Positions 1 to 5,820 of a stretch of DNA of 10,478 bases are shown here, piece by piece. The DNA comes from Candidatus Nomurabacteria bacterium RIFCSPHIGHO2_01_FULL_39_10. GTDB lineage: Bacteria > Patescibacteriota > Minisyncoccia > Phycocordibacterales > UBA9973. Position 1 is the first letter of the stretch. Every line of letters begins with the position of its first letter. Below the pieces are notes generated by a model. It worked only from the letters and a program-made list of their open reading frames with translations. It searched no databases and was not told the origin of the DNA. The stretch spans positions 1 to 10,478 of the forward strand of contig MFTJ01000015.1 in assembly GCA_001786805.1 (NCBI GenBank). The letters run 5' to 3'. A program made the position numbers and the translations under genes.

Positions 1-2
1 AA

Positions 3-341
3 CAAACTCTCAAATCCTCCTACGACCCCATCAAAGAATGGCATCCCGATCCCAAAGGTTACTGTTTGATTCGCATCAACCGTAAAAAAAACATAATTGA
101 AGTAGGAATAGCAAACTATAAACATATCATCATCAAAAAAATTACCGGCAAATACGCATCAGAAATATATCACACCATCATCAGAAACAACCTCATCACC
201 AAACTCGAACACGCCAGCTATTTAGGCAAAGAATTATACAAAGCCGAACTCGCTTTAAAATATAATATTCCCTATCAGCAAGAATTCCCACTGCAATTCA
301 AAACAGAAAAAGTCAAAGTGCGGTTACAAAAAGAAAGTTAA
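3..341 (+). CDS. DUF4346-like protein, 3' part only
   Basis: The reading frame is open from the left edge to a TAA at 339-341, so 112 residues are visible and the start lies outside the window; a TTG at 66 is not the start because similarity begins upstream of it. The visible part carries Y-D-P near its beginning, then H-P-D-P-K-G-Y followed by a beta-rich stretch, and near the end E-H-A-S-Y-L-G-K-E-L-x-K-A-E-L-A-L. This order matches my memory of the DUF4346 domain, found at the C-terminus of archaeal MtrA-like or pterin-related proteins. The biochemical role is not known to me. A 52-base gap separates it from the reductase gene in the same direction, and I see no good TATA box there, so co-transcription is possible. 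Confidence 0.6.
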   Translation, partial: QTLKSSYDPIKEWHPDPKGYCLIRINRKKNIIEVGIANYKHIIIKKITGKYASEIYHTIIRNNLITKLEHASYLGKELYKAELALKYNIPYQQEFPLQFKTEKVKVRLQKES

Positions 342-393
342 AGTTAATTAACAAAATAACGTAGACCACCATAATTCTAATTTAAAAACTATC

Positions 394-1191
394 ATGACAA
401 TTCCAAAAATCATCTACGGCACCGCCTGGAAAGAAGAAGCAACAGAAGAGTTAGTTCTCACCGCTCTTAAAACAGGTTTCAAAGCCATCGACACCGCCAA
501 CCAACGTAAACATTATAACGAAGCCGCCGTCGGCAATGCCATCATCAAAAGCAACATCCCTCGCAACCAACTCTTTCTCCAAACCAAATTCACCTATGTT
601 GGCGGACAAGACCATCGCCTTCCCTACGAACCACACCAAGACTACCAAACCCAAGTCCGCCAATCCTTTCAAAGTTCACTCCAACACCTACAAACAAATT
701 ATATTGACTCCTATCTTTTACATGGCCCATTAACACGTCACGACTTAACACCAACAGACTTACAAGTCTGGACAGAAATGGAAAAAATCCATCAAGAAAA
801 ACAAACCTATCATCTCGGCATTAGTAATGTTAATCTTAAACAACTCCAACAATTATATGAAAACGCAATTATAAAACCAACCTTCGTCCAAAACCGTTGT
901 TATGCGCAGTTCGCCTGGGATAAAGAAATACGACAATATTGCAAACACAAAAATATTATCTATCAAGGTTTTTCATTACTCACCGCAAACTCCTTTGTGC
1001 TACCGCAACTACAACAAATCGCAGTAAAATATAACAAAACCCCAACTCAACTCATTTTTAGATTCGCCCAACAAATAGGCATCCTCCCTTTAACCGGAAC
1101 AACCAATCCACAACATATGAAACAAGATCTCGAACTTAATTTTGAATTATCAGAAGAAGAAATAAAATTCATTGAGAACATTACAGAATAA
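394..1191 (+). CDS. Aldo/keto reductase
   Basis: This 265-residue cytosolic protein should be an NAD(P)H-dependent oxidoreductase reducing an aldehyde or ketone, in a single TIM barrel. The N-terminus has the G-T-A-W strand, and the catalytic tetrad appears intact: Asp33 in I-D-T-A, Tyr41 in K-H-Y-N-E, Lys65 in Q-T-K-F and His110 in Y-L-L-H-G-P. The Asp-Tyr spacing is three residues longer than in the common AKR1 pattern, which fits the subgroup with the I-D-T-A-N-Q-R-K-H-Y motif. The length is slightly short for the family (about 270-320). The C-terminal L-P-L-T-G-T-T segment corresponds to the cofactor-phosphate loop. The substrate cannot be read from sequence. The stop is followed by a run of TAA triplets (about 1189-1202). 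Confidence 0.9.
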   Translation: MTIPKIIYGTAWKEEATEELVLTALKTGFKAIDTANQRKHYNEAAVGNAIIKSNIPRNQLFLQTKFTYVGGQDHRLPYEPHQDYQTQVRQSFQSSLQHLQTNYIDSYLLHGPLTRHDLTPTDLQVWTEMEKIHQEKQTYHLGISNVNLKQLQQLYENAIIKPTFVQNRCYAQFAWDKEIRQYCKHKNIIYQGFSLLTANSFVLPQLQQIAVKYNKTPTQLIFRFAQQIGILPLTGTTNPQHMKQDLELNFELSEEEIKFIENITE

Positions 1192-1239
1192 TAATAATAA
1201 TAAGAATCAGAATGATCAACTTCAATAAAAACAGCAACC

Positions 1240-1247
1240 TATATAAA
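1240..1247 (+). promoter_or_regulatory. TATA box for the 1274 gene
   Basis: TATATAAA is centred about 30 bases before the ATG at 1274, with C-rich flanks that make the box stand out. This is the archaeal TBP-site geometry for a transcript beginning only a few bases before the start codon. Confidence 0.55.
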
Positions 1248-1273
1248 CCCCCTTCTTCAAAATTCATCTTCCA

Positions 1274-1528
1274 ATGAAATATGAAATCCTCAGCGCCAGA
1301 CGCATGCTAGTTCAAAACACCTATGAAGTCGTTGTCCAACCTCTTCCCGAAACTTTCCTAGAAAACCTGAAATTTCCAAGCCAGCAAAAATATCATGTCC
1401 GCTCAAACGAATGGTATAAAATGCCCGGCTTTCAACGCTGTCCACAGGATCTTGAATCCCGTCTCACCCCCCTCTACTCCCACGCCCAACAATTAGCCGA
1501 ACAAGCCCCTAACCCTAATGTTCAGTAA
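1274..1528 (+). CDS. Hypothetical protein, 84 residues
   Basis: I do not recognise this protein. It is soluble in appearance, with no signal peptide or membrane segment. The N-terminal half looks like beta strands (Y-E-I-L, then N-T-Y-E-V-V-V-Q-P-L), followed by K-F-P-S-Q-Q-K-Y-H-V-R-S and a W-Y-K-M-P-G-F-Q-R-C-P motif at about residues 47-57. A short helical tail follows, rich in Leu, Ala and Gln. The ATG follows a clear TATA box and the coding strand has the same C-rich, G-poor composition as other + strand genes here, which supports it being real. It stands alone, separated by about 80 bases from genes on both sides. Confidence 0.6.
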   Translation: MKYEILSARRMLVQNTYEVVVQPLPETFLENLKFPSQQKYHVRSNEWYKMPGFQRCPQDLESRLTPLYSHAQQLAEQAPNPNVQ

Positions 1529-1578
1529 AAATGTAACAAATTATGGAATTATACAAATCTACAAAATCAATAATAAGT

Positions 1579-1586
1579 TTTATAAA
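1579..1586 (+). promoter_or_regulatory. TATA box for the antitoxin gene
   Basis: TTTATAAA is centred 26.5 bases before the ATG at 1609. That spacing predicts transcription starting at the A of the ATG, so this box decides the start: an upstream ATG at 1543 in the same frame would lie before the promoter. Confidence 0.65.
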
Positions 1587-1608
1587 GAAATTCAAATTAT
1601 ATTATCAT

Positions 1609-1743
1609 ATGGAAACCGTAACTATTCCCAAACGAGAATACGAACAATTAAAACAACAAGCAAAAATTGATTTAGATATTTTACACCAAGTAGTCAGTAG
1701 TTTAAAAGATATCAAAGAAGGACGCGTACGACGCGTTCGATAA
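1609..1743 (+). CDS. Small archaeal-type antitoxin
   Basis: The protein has 44 residues, beginning M-E-T-V-T-I-P-K-R-E-Y-E-Q-L and ending D-I-K-E-G-R-V-R-R-V-R. The order is a short strand (T-V-T-I-P), a helix with regular Leu and Ile, and a basic tail. From memory, this layout is typical of the very short antitoxins that partner RelE-like toxins in archaea; the tail normally wraps the toxin. The same frame is open back to an ATG at 1543, but the TATA box at 1579-1586 and family length favour 1609. Unusually, the toxin is not downstream on the same strand but convergent, with stops 21 bases apart. Confidence 0.7.
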   Translation: METVTIPKREYEQLKQQAKIDLDILHQVVSSLKDIKEGRVRRVR

Positions 1744-1764
1744 AAAAATCATTCAAAATTATCT

Positions 1765-2079
1765 TTAAGTCTTCAACAGACACTGTATTTGTTCTTTATA
1801 TTGGTCTAATAACAGAAAAATTGTGTTTATCACTGCTTGCTGATCTTTTTTTTCACTTAAAGCAATTACATAGACTGCTTTTAAATCATCATAAATCAAA
1901 TAATATAATCGATATTTATCTTTTTTCTTTTCTCTACACCATCGCACACGAATCTGATCACCAACATAAGGATTCAAAACTAATTGATCCTCAATTTTGT
2001 CAACCCATTCTTGAAAATCTTTAGGCATTTTTTCGAGTTCTTTATCAAACGTAGAAGTATGATATACTGCAAAAGTCAT
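1765..2079 (-). CDS. RelE/ParE-like toxin
   Basis: This 104-residue protein has the RelE/ParE fold pattern. An N-terminal strand (F-A-V-Y-H-T) is followed by two helices (S-T-F-D-K-E-L-E-K-M-P and W-V-D-K-I-E-D-Q-L), then antiparallel strands with R-V-R-W-C-R, Y-R-L-Y-Y-L-I-Y-D-D and A-V-Y-V-I-A-L. RelE-type members are ribosome-dependent mRNA nucleases; which activity applies here is not shown. I chose the ATG at 2077-2079 because a TATA box lies 27.5 bases upstream; a GTG at 2083-2085 would add two residues. The DNA is more AT-rich and less C-skewed than the neighbours, which suggests later arrival or inversion. The likely antitoxin is the convergent gene at 1609-1743. Confidence 0.75.
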   Translation of the reverse strand: MTFAVYHTSTFDKELEKMPKDFQEWVDKIEDQLVLNPYVGDQIRVRWCREKKKDKYRLYYLIYDDLKAVYVIALSEKKDQQAVINTIFLLLDQYKEQIQCLLKT

Positions 2080-2102
2080 TTTCACATAAAGAACAAACCA
2101 GG

Positions 2103-2110
2103 ATATAAAT
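2103..2110 (-). promoter_or_regulatory. TATA box for the toxin gene
   Basis: Read on the - strand, ATTTATAT is centred 27.5 bases before the ATG at 2079, which predicts a leaderless toxin transcript. The toxin thus appears to have its own promoter, separate from that of the antitoxin. Confidence 0.55.
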
Positions 2111-2156
2111 ATTTCGTTAAATAATTTTTAAAGTCATAAACTCTAGTACCATAACG

Positions 2157-2164
2157 TTTATTAA
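2157..2164 (+). promoter_or_regulatory. Probable TATA box for the 2189 gene
   Basis: TTTATTAA is centred 28.5 bases before the ATG at 2189. It is a weaker match than the other boxes, but the spacing agrees with the leaderless pattern of the window. Confidence 0.4.
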
Positions 2165-2188
2165 TCCATCTTCTTAACAAAAACCTGT

Positions 2189-2560
2189 ATGCACAATATA
2201 ACTCTCTACCTCGCTCGCGTCATTGATAAAAATACGCAACAAACCGCTGGCTATCACTCTTCCTGTCACTACTCTTTACCATGGCCAGGTGTAGGAACAG
2301 GTAAATCACAATTCTCCGAATGGGATGTAACTAAAGAGAAAGACTGGCATCTCCAAGACCTCGCAAGCAAAGTCAACATGTTCCTCTCCCAACATTTTTC
2401 TCAAGCTAAAATCGATATAGAAATCGATGAAAACGCGTGCACTCGCTGGATAGAACCCTACGTCTCCACACTATGTCATCCAGGTGATGATCTCAAACTT
2501 CTCGAATACCTCAGCTTCCCTATCAAAGAAAACTCTTCACCACGAATTATAGCACCATAA
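2189..2560 (+). CDS. Hypothetical protein, 123 residues
   Basis: I do not recognise this protein. No signal peptide or transmembrane segment is visible. It begins with a strand-like M-H-N-I-T-L-Y-L-A-R, then has an aromatic and glycine-rich stretch (S-L-P-W-P-G-V-G-T-G-K) at about residues 29-39. Next comes a W-H-L-Q-D-L-A-S-K-V helix and an acidic segment (I-D-I-E-I-D-E). Four Cys-containing spots (about residues 26, 84, 96 and none paired closely) do not form an obvious metal site. The G-V-G-T-G-K-S stretch resembles a P-loop only superficially. It lies between the toxin promoter and the oxidative-stress cluster, on its own promoter. C-rich codon use supports a real gene. Confidence 0.55.
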   Translation: MHNITLYLARVIDKNTQQTAGYHSSCHYSLPWPGVGTGKSQFSEWDVTKEKDWHLQDLASKVNMFLSQHFSQAKIDIEIDENACTRWIEPYVSTLCHPGDDLKLLEYLSFPIKENSSPRIIAP

Positions 2561-2650
2561 CATTTATTAAACCCCCTCTTTCTCAATAAATAAGAACAAA
2601 AAACATCTAAAAAGCAACAAACAAAAAATCAATAGCGAGGCAACATTACC

Positions 2651-3235
2651 ATGGAATCAACAACAACAAACACTGTAAAAATCAACCAACTAGCACCGCA
2701 ATTCGAAACGAAAGCCTATCACGCCGGCAAAGAAACCAAAGTAAAATTAAAAGACCTCAAACGCAAATGGGTCGTTCTCGCTTTCTATCCTGCAGACTTC
2801 ACATTCATCTGCCCAACTGAATTAGGCGACTTTGCTGACCATTACGACGAATTCAAAAAACTCAACACCGAAGTCTTAAGCATCAGCACAGACACAGTCT
2901 TCGTCCATAAAGCTTGGCATGACAACTCACCTACCATCGCTAAAATCAAATTCCCTATGCTTGCTGATCCGACAGGCAACATCTGCAAAGCCTACGGCAC
3001 TTATATAGAAAACGAAGGCCTCAGCTACCGCGCAACTTTCATCATCGATCCTGATGGCAACGTCAAATGGTATGAAATCCACGACAACAGTATCGGCAGA
3101 TCAACCCTAGAAATCCTACGCAAACTCAAAGCCGCACAATATGTTAGAGAACATGGTAGCGAAGTCTGCCCCGTCAACTGGCAGCCAGGTGCAAAAACAC
3201 TTAAGCCAGGATTAGATTTAGTTGGAAAGATTTAA
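2651..3235 (+). CDS. 2-Cys peroxiredoxin (AhpC/Prx family)
   Basis: This 194-residue cytosolic enzyme should reduce hydrogen peroxide and organic peroxides with thiol electrons. The peroxidatic cysteine is Cys54, in the signature F-Y-P-A-D-F-T-F-I-C-P-T-E. The resolving cysteine is Cys173, in E-V-C-P-V-N-W near the C-terminus, as in typical 2-Cys Prx1/AhpC proteins that work as head-to-tail dimers. The length is normal for the family. The R-A-T-F-I-I-D-P-D-G strand carries the conserved active-site region Arg. A GAGG at 2637-2640 stands ten bases before the ATG, a rather long Shine-Dalgarno spacing. DsrE-like and superoxide dismutase genes follow in the same direction, so superoxide and its peroxide product would be removed by neighbouring genes. 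No reductase partner gene is in the window. Confidence 0.95.
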   Translation: MESTTTNTVKINQLAPQFETKAYHAGKETKVKLKDLKRKWVVLAFYPADFTFICPTELGDFADHYDEFKKLNTEVLSISTDTVFVHKAWHDNSPTIAKIKFPMLADPTGNICKAYGTYIENEGLSYRATFIIDPDGNVKWYEIHDNSIGRSTLEILRKLKAAQYVREHGSEVCPVNWQPGAKTLKPGLDLVGKI

Positions 3236-3275
3236 TAATAAATAATCCTAATTTATAGACTAATGAGATGAAATA

Positions 3276-3596
3276 ATGAAGATAGGAATAATAATAAGCC
3301 AGACAGAACCCGAAACCGTCTGGAACGCCTTCCGATTTGGGAACTTTTCATTAGACAAAAAACATAAAGTGAAAGTATTTCTTATTGGAAAAGGCGTTGA
3401 ATGTGAAGAAATTAACAACAAAGAATTTAATGTCAAAGAACAACTAGAAAAATTTTGCAATAATGGTGGAACAATTTTTGCGTGCGGCACATGTTTAAAA
3501 TCACGACACAAAGAAAGTACTCCTATTTGTCCATTATCTACAATGCAAGACTTAATGAATATCGTAGAGGAATCTGACAAATTAATCACTTTTTAA
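3276..3596 (+). CDS. DsrE/DsrF-like sulfur-relay family protein
   Basis: The protein has 106 residues. The N-terminal strand M-K-I-G-I-I-I, then E-P-E-T-V-W-N-A-F-R, then V-K-V-F-L-I-G-K-G-V-E is the DsrE-like alpha/beta pattern. A CxxC lies at Cys70-Cys73 in F-A-C-G-T-C-L, at the place where family members carry the sulfur-accepting cysteine; further cysteines are at 43, 61 and 85. Family members pass persulfide sulfur or act in thiol redox; the precise partner is unknown. The start follows GAGATGA-like purines after a 40-base gap from the peroxiredoxin gene. This spacing and the common direction suggest a shared transcript with it and with superoxide dismutase. The DNA is less C-skewed than its neighbours. 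Confidence 0.8.
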   Translation: MKIGIIISQTEPETVWNAFRFGNFSLDKKHKVKVFLIGKGVECEEINNKEFNVKEQLEKFCNNGGTIFACGTCLKSRHKESTPICPLSTMQDLMNIVEESDKLITF

Positions 3597-3668
3597 TAAG
3601 TCAAACATAACTCAAAATAAAAATAGAATAAAAATAATAATAATAATAACAAAAAGAGGTAACCAATT

Positions 3669-4250
3669 ATGACATACACAAATAAAAATTACGACCATCT
3701 ATTAGGAACGCCAGGTTTTAGTAATCAACTCTTACAAAACCATTTCACATTATACCAAGGCTACGTCACCAACACAAACAAACTCTTCGACACATTAATG
3801 ACTTTAGTCAAAGACGGCAAAGCATCTACACCAGAATTCGCTGAACTAAAACGCAGATTCGGTTGGGAATTCAACGGCATGCGTTTGCATGAATTATACT
3901 TTGGCAACATGAAAAACGGTGGCACACCAATCAACCAATCAAGCACCCTCGCCCAAAAACTCACCGCCCAATTCGGCTCAATTGAAAACTGGCAGACCGC
4001 CTTCAAAGCCGTTGGTGCAATGAGAGGCATCGGCTGGGTAGTATTATGCTACGACACAGAAGCAGACAAATTATTCAACGTCTGGGTTAACGAACACGAT
4101 GTTGGCCATTTAATCGGTACAACCCCGCTCTTAATCATGGACGTCTTCGAACACGCATTTATGATTGATTACAATTTAAAACGAGCAGACTACATCGCAG
4201 CATTTTTCAATGCAATAGATTGGAATGTAGTGGAAAAGAGATTACTTTAA
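3669..4250 (+). CDS. Fe/Mn-type superoxide dismutase
   Basis: This 193-residue cytosolic enzyme should convert superoxide to oxygen and hydrogen peroxide. The four metal ligands are visible: His25 (Q-N-H-F), His74 (R-L-H-E-L-Y-F-G-N), Asp158 and His162 (M-D-V-F-E-H-A-F). The N-terminal helical hairpin has Y-V-T-N-T-N, and the second domain has G-I-G-W-V-V-L. The usual extra histidines next to the first ligand (H-x-x-x-H-H-x-x-Y-V) are replaced by Y-Q-G-Y-V. The segment that in many enzymes holds the metal-tuning Gln reads N-E-H-D-V-G-H-L, so a His may take that role. Iron or manganese use cannot be decided here. A good GAGGT at about 3656-3660 precedes the ATG, and a run of AAT repeats (about 3630-3649) lies just upstream. 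Confidence 0.93.
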   Translation: MTYTNKNYDHLLGTPGFSNQLLQNHFTLYQGYVTNTNKLFDTLMTLVKDGKASTPEFAELKRRFGWEFNGMRLHELYFGNMKNGGTPINQSSTLAQKLTAQFGSIENWQTAFKAVGAMRGIGWVVLCYDTEADKLFNVWVNEHDVGHLIGTTPLLIMDVFEHAFMIDYNLKRADYIAAFFNAIDWNVVEKRLL

Positions 4251-4307
4251 TTTCTTCTTTAAATTCAATTAATTTCGAAGATAAAAATATCTACTTGAGG
4301 TTTTATT

Positions 4308-4663
4308 ATGTCTCCTAATGAATGCATCTGGAATGATGTAAAAAAAGTCATCCGTATTATGAAATAAAAGTTGAATGTGAGAGGAAAAAGACATGTTACA
4401 CTATTATGTCAACCTCTGGTTTCGCACTTCAAGAAATGCCGCTAGAGAAAATCATGCTTGCATATACCAAAGGATACTCTCTACGTTTTTCTCAACAAAA
4501 ACCGCAAGGATTTATTATAGCCAAAAACTTACCCTATAAATCACAACAAGGAACAATATATATTTCTGAATCATCAGCGTTACAATTTAGCCCACAAAGC
4601 ATCATTAAAGAAAATAAATTAGAACAAATTCTTCAACAAAATTACGATGTCATTTTAATATAG
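4308..4663 (+). pseudogene. Frameshifted paralogue of the 6318 protein
   Basis: An ATG at 4308, preceded by GAGGT at 4297-4301, opens a frame that stops at 4367 after 19 residues. Stepping back one base at the A7 tract 4340-4346 restores a frame running to the TAG at 4661-4663. The joined product has 118 residues and aligns without any gap to the intact protein at 6318-6707, from the early Trp (8 here, 7 there) through H-P-Y, E-I, Y-x-I, G-Y-S-L-R-F and N-L-P-Y-K-S to the final I-L-I. The A-AAA-AAA-G context, read in zero frame as gtA-AAA-AAA, is a classic slippery sequence for -1 slippage. So it may be a dead gene, a slippage-expressed gene or a sequencing error. A 57-base gap follows superoxide dismutase. 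An internal ATG at 4406 could give only the last 85 residues. Confidence 0.75.
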
Positions 4664-4751
4664 CAATCCAACTGGATAATTCAGTGCGAAATGTTGGATT
4701 GCTTATTAGAAGTCCAACTGTAACCTCTAATGAATTAGTTGGACTTCTATA
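4659..4751. repeat. Double-hairpin element C
   Basis: The element starts TATAG (4659-4663) and ends CTATA (4747-4751). Hairpin 1 pairs 4662-4672 with 4693-4703, 11 perfect pairs around a 20-base loop. Hairpin 2 pairs 4707-4719 with 4737-4749, 13 perfect pairs around a 17-base loop. The hairpins are joined by the linker CTTATTAGA (4702-4710), also found in element A. The two outer arms are themselves complementary with two mismatches, so an alternative long or cruciform pairing exists. It could be a small non-autonomous mobile element, a structured RNA or a 3'-end hairpin pair. Its first bases supply the stop codon of the broken gene upstream. Confidence 0.75.
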
Positions 4752-4792
4752 AATGAACAAACTTTCAAACCTAAAATTGATGTTAATTAGAA

Positions 4793-4812
4793 TTGAGAGA
4801 ACGTTGCAGAAA
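4793..4812 (+). repeat. Solo 20-base motif, copy 1
   Basis: TTGAGAGAACGTTGCAGAAA agrees at 17 of 20 positions with 9102-9121 and resembles the outer arm of element B (GAGAACTTTGCAAAA). It sits upstream of the TATA box at 4843. It may be a degenerate element end or a shared upstream regulatory site. The stretch 4752-4874 holds otherwise only this motif and the TATA box. Confidence 0.4.
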
Positions 4813-4842
4813 AGTACAATTTCCAATTTTATGTCACAACCC

Positions 4843-4850
4843 TTTTAAAT
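4843..4850 (+). promoter_or_regulatory. TATA box for the 4875 gene
   Basis: TTTTAAAT is centred 28.5 bases before the ATG at 4875 in a C-rich background, predicting a transcript with almost no leader. Confidence 0.5.
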
Positions 4851-4874
4851 CCCAAAACATTCCTATCCCTCAAA

Positions 4875-5168
4875 ATGCCCTACGAACCAACCATAGCCTT
4901 CATCAAAGACACCGCTCAAATAGTTAAGCAATACTATCTGTATGGCAGACATCTACGTAGTCATCTCACACCTATCAACGAAAGCTCACTAGATCGTATT
5001 CTTGATCATTTAACCAACTCCAAATTACCCCCTGATTATAACCCCGGTTCCCGCCCCCTCACCCATAAACTCACAACTGAACTACTCGGCCATTCTTTAG
5101 TCCCAATCGCATTTATGACCGGATTACTCTACAACCCAAAACCAACACAAGAAACACAACAGATTTAA
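4875..5168 (+). CDS. Hypothetical protein, 97 residues
   Basis: I do not recognise this protein. The first half appears helical (A-F-I-K-D-T-A-Q-I-V-K-Q-Y-Y-L-Y-G-R-H-L). The middle has a second helix (S-L-D-R-I-L-D-H-L) and a Pro-rich turn region (K-L-P-P-D-Y-N-P-G-S-R-P). A mildly hydrophobic stretch (S-L-V-P-I-A-F-M-T-G-L-L) near the C-terminus is too short and weak for a sure membrane helix. The start is supported by the TATA box at 4843. It converges with the - strand gene ending at 5201, 32 bases away. C-rich, G-poor codon use matches other + strand genes. Confidence 0.55.
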   Translation: MPYEPTIAFIKDTAQIVKQYYLYGRHLRSHLTPINESSLDRILDHLTNSKLPPDYNPGSRPLTHKLTTELLGHSLVPIAFMTGLLYNPKPTQETQQI

Positions 5169-5200
5169 ACAAAATATACAAACTAATTCAATCAAACTTC

Positions 5201-5812
5201 TTATTTCTTCCCAAAATCAACAAAACTCACATTTTCATTTCGCGAATACTTCTGCCCCGGCGCACAATAATACTCCCGTATCGCCGGCCGCACATCCGCA
5301 ACAATCTCAACAACATCCTCCATTGAAATATCATGCCGCTTTCCAACCCCTTTCACCAACTGCAATCCAGTTGTATTTATCTTTCCATCCGCTCGCACAT
5401 CCGCATCATACATCATATAATTATGTGTAAACCTCTTTCCAACTCCCTTCTCAAGATAAAAATCAAACAACTTCACAAGCTGCGTCGCATACCGACATTT
5501 GCGTGCCAGCAATTCAGCCCCTTTATCTTTCGATGCAGAAAAATATCGAATACAATCCCCTCCATACAAATCATCTGAAAAATACCATCTTTCCAATCTA
5601 TAAAACTCCCCCAATCTCTCTTTCGTATAGTCAGAAGCACCCAAATACTCACACAACACCCGCGGAAACCGCTCCAAGTTCGCAACTAATTTTGGCCGCT
5701 TCCTCGTCTCTTCTGTTAACGTCTTCACCACAAGCGAAATATCACCTACAGAAACATCTTCAATTGTCCGCTCCCGCGACATAAGCCATGATAACCGTCG
5801 AATATCTGCCAT
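5201..5812 (-). CDS. Hypothetical protein, 203 residues
   Basis: I do not recognise this protein. It seems soluble and mostly helical, rich in Arg, Lys, Asp, Glu and aromatic residues. Visible landmarks are R-R-L-S-W-L-M-S-R near the start, L-E-R-F-P-R-V-L-C-E-Y-L-G at about residue 46, R-W-Y-F-S-D-D-L-Y-G-G-D-C-I-R-Y-F at about 74, and K-G-V-G-K-R twice (about 122 and 154), a small internal repeat. The start has a clear Shine-Dalgarno GAGG four bases before the ATG, inside the eight-base gap after the gene at 5821-6213, so the two form an operon. Its coding strand is G-rich, the mirror of + strand genes here. Antisense open frames across it are shadows. Confidence 0.7.
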   Translation of the reverse strand: MADIRRLSWLMSRERTIEDVSVGDISLVVKTLTEETRKRPKLVANLERFPRVLCEYLGASDYTKERLGEFYRLERWYFSDDLYGGDCIRYFSASKDKGAELLARKCRYATQLVKLFDFYLEKGVGKRFTHNYMMYDADVRADGKINTTGLQLVKGVGKRHDISMEDVVEIVADVRPAIREYYCAPGQKYSRNENVSFVDFGKK

Positions 5813-5820
5813 GTTTCCTC

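Noticed and set aside
451..733. Open frames on both strands inside the aldo/keto reductase gene
   Set aside because: They overlap a complete reductase with an intact catalytic tetrad and have compositions expected of shadow frames.
1189..1205. TAA triplet run, and a similar AAT run near 3630-3649, as possible repeats of interest
   Set aside because: Simple AT triplet runs after a stop and before a ribosome site; common in AT-rich intergenic DNA.
1543..1608. ATG at 1543 as the antitoxin start
   Set aside because: It would lie upstream of the TATA box at 1579 and add 22 residues that do not fit the compact antitoxin layout.
2189..2560. G-V-G-T-G-K-S stretch as a nucleotide-binding P-loop
   Set aside because: It lacks the preceding hydrophobic strand and a Walker B partner, and the protein is too small for a P-loop domain.
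4659..4751. Element C as a simple intrinsic terminator
   Set aside because: Two hairpins with long loops and no oligo-T run after either stem; the same plan recurs with different stems elsewhere.
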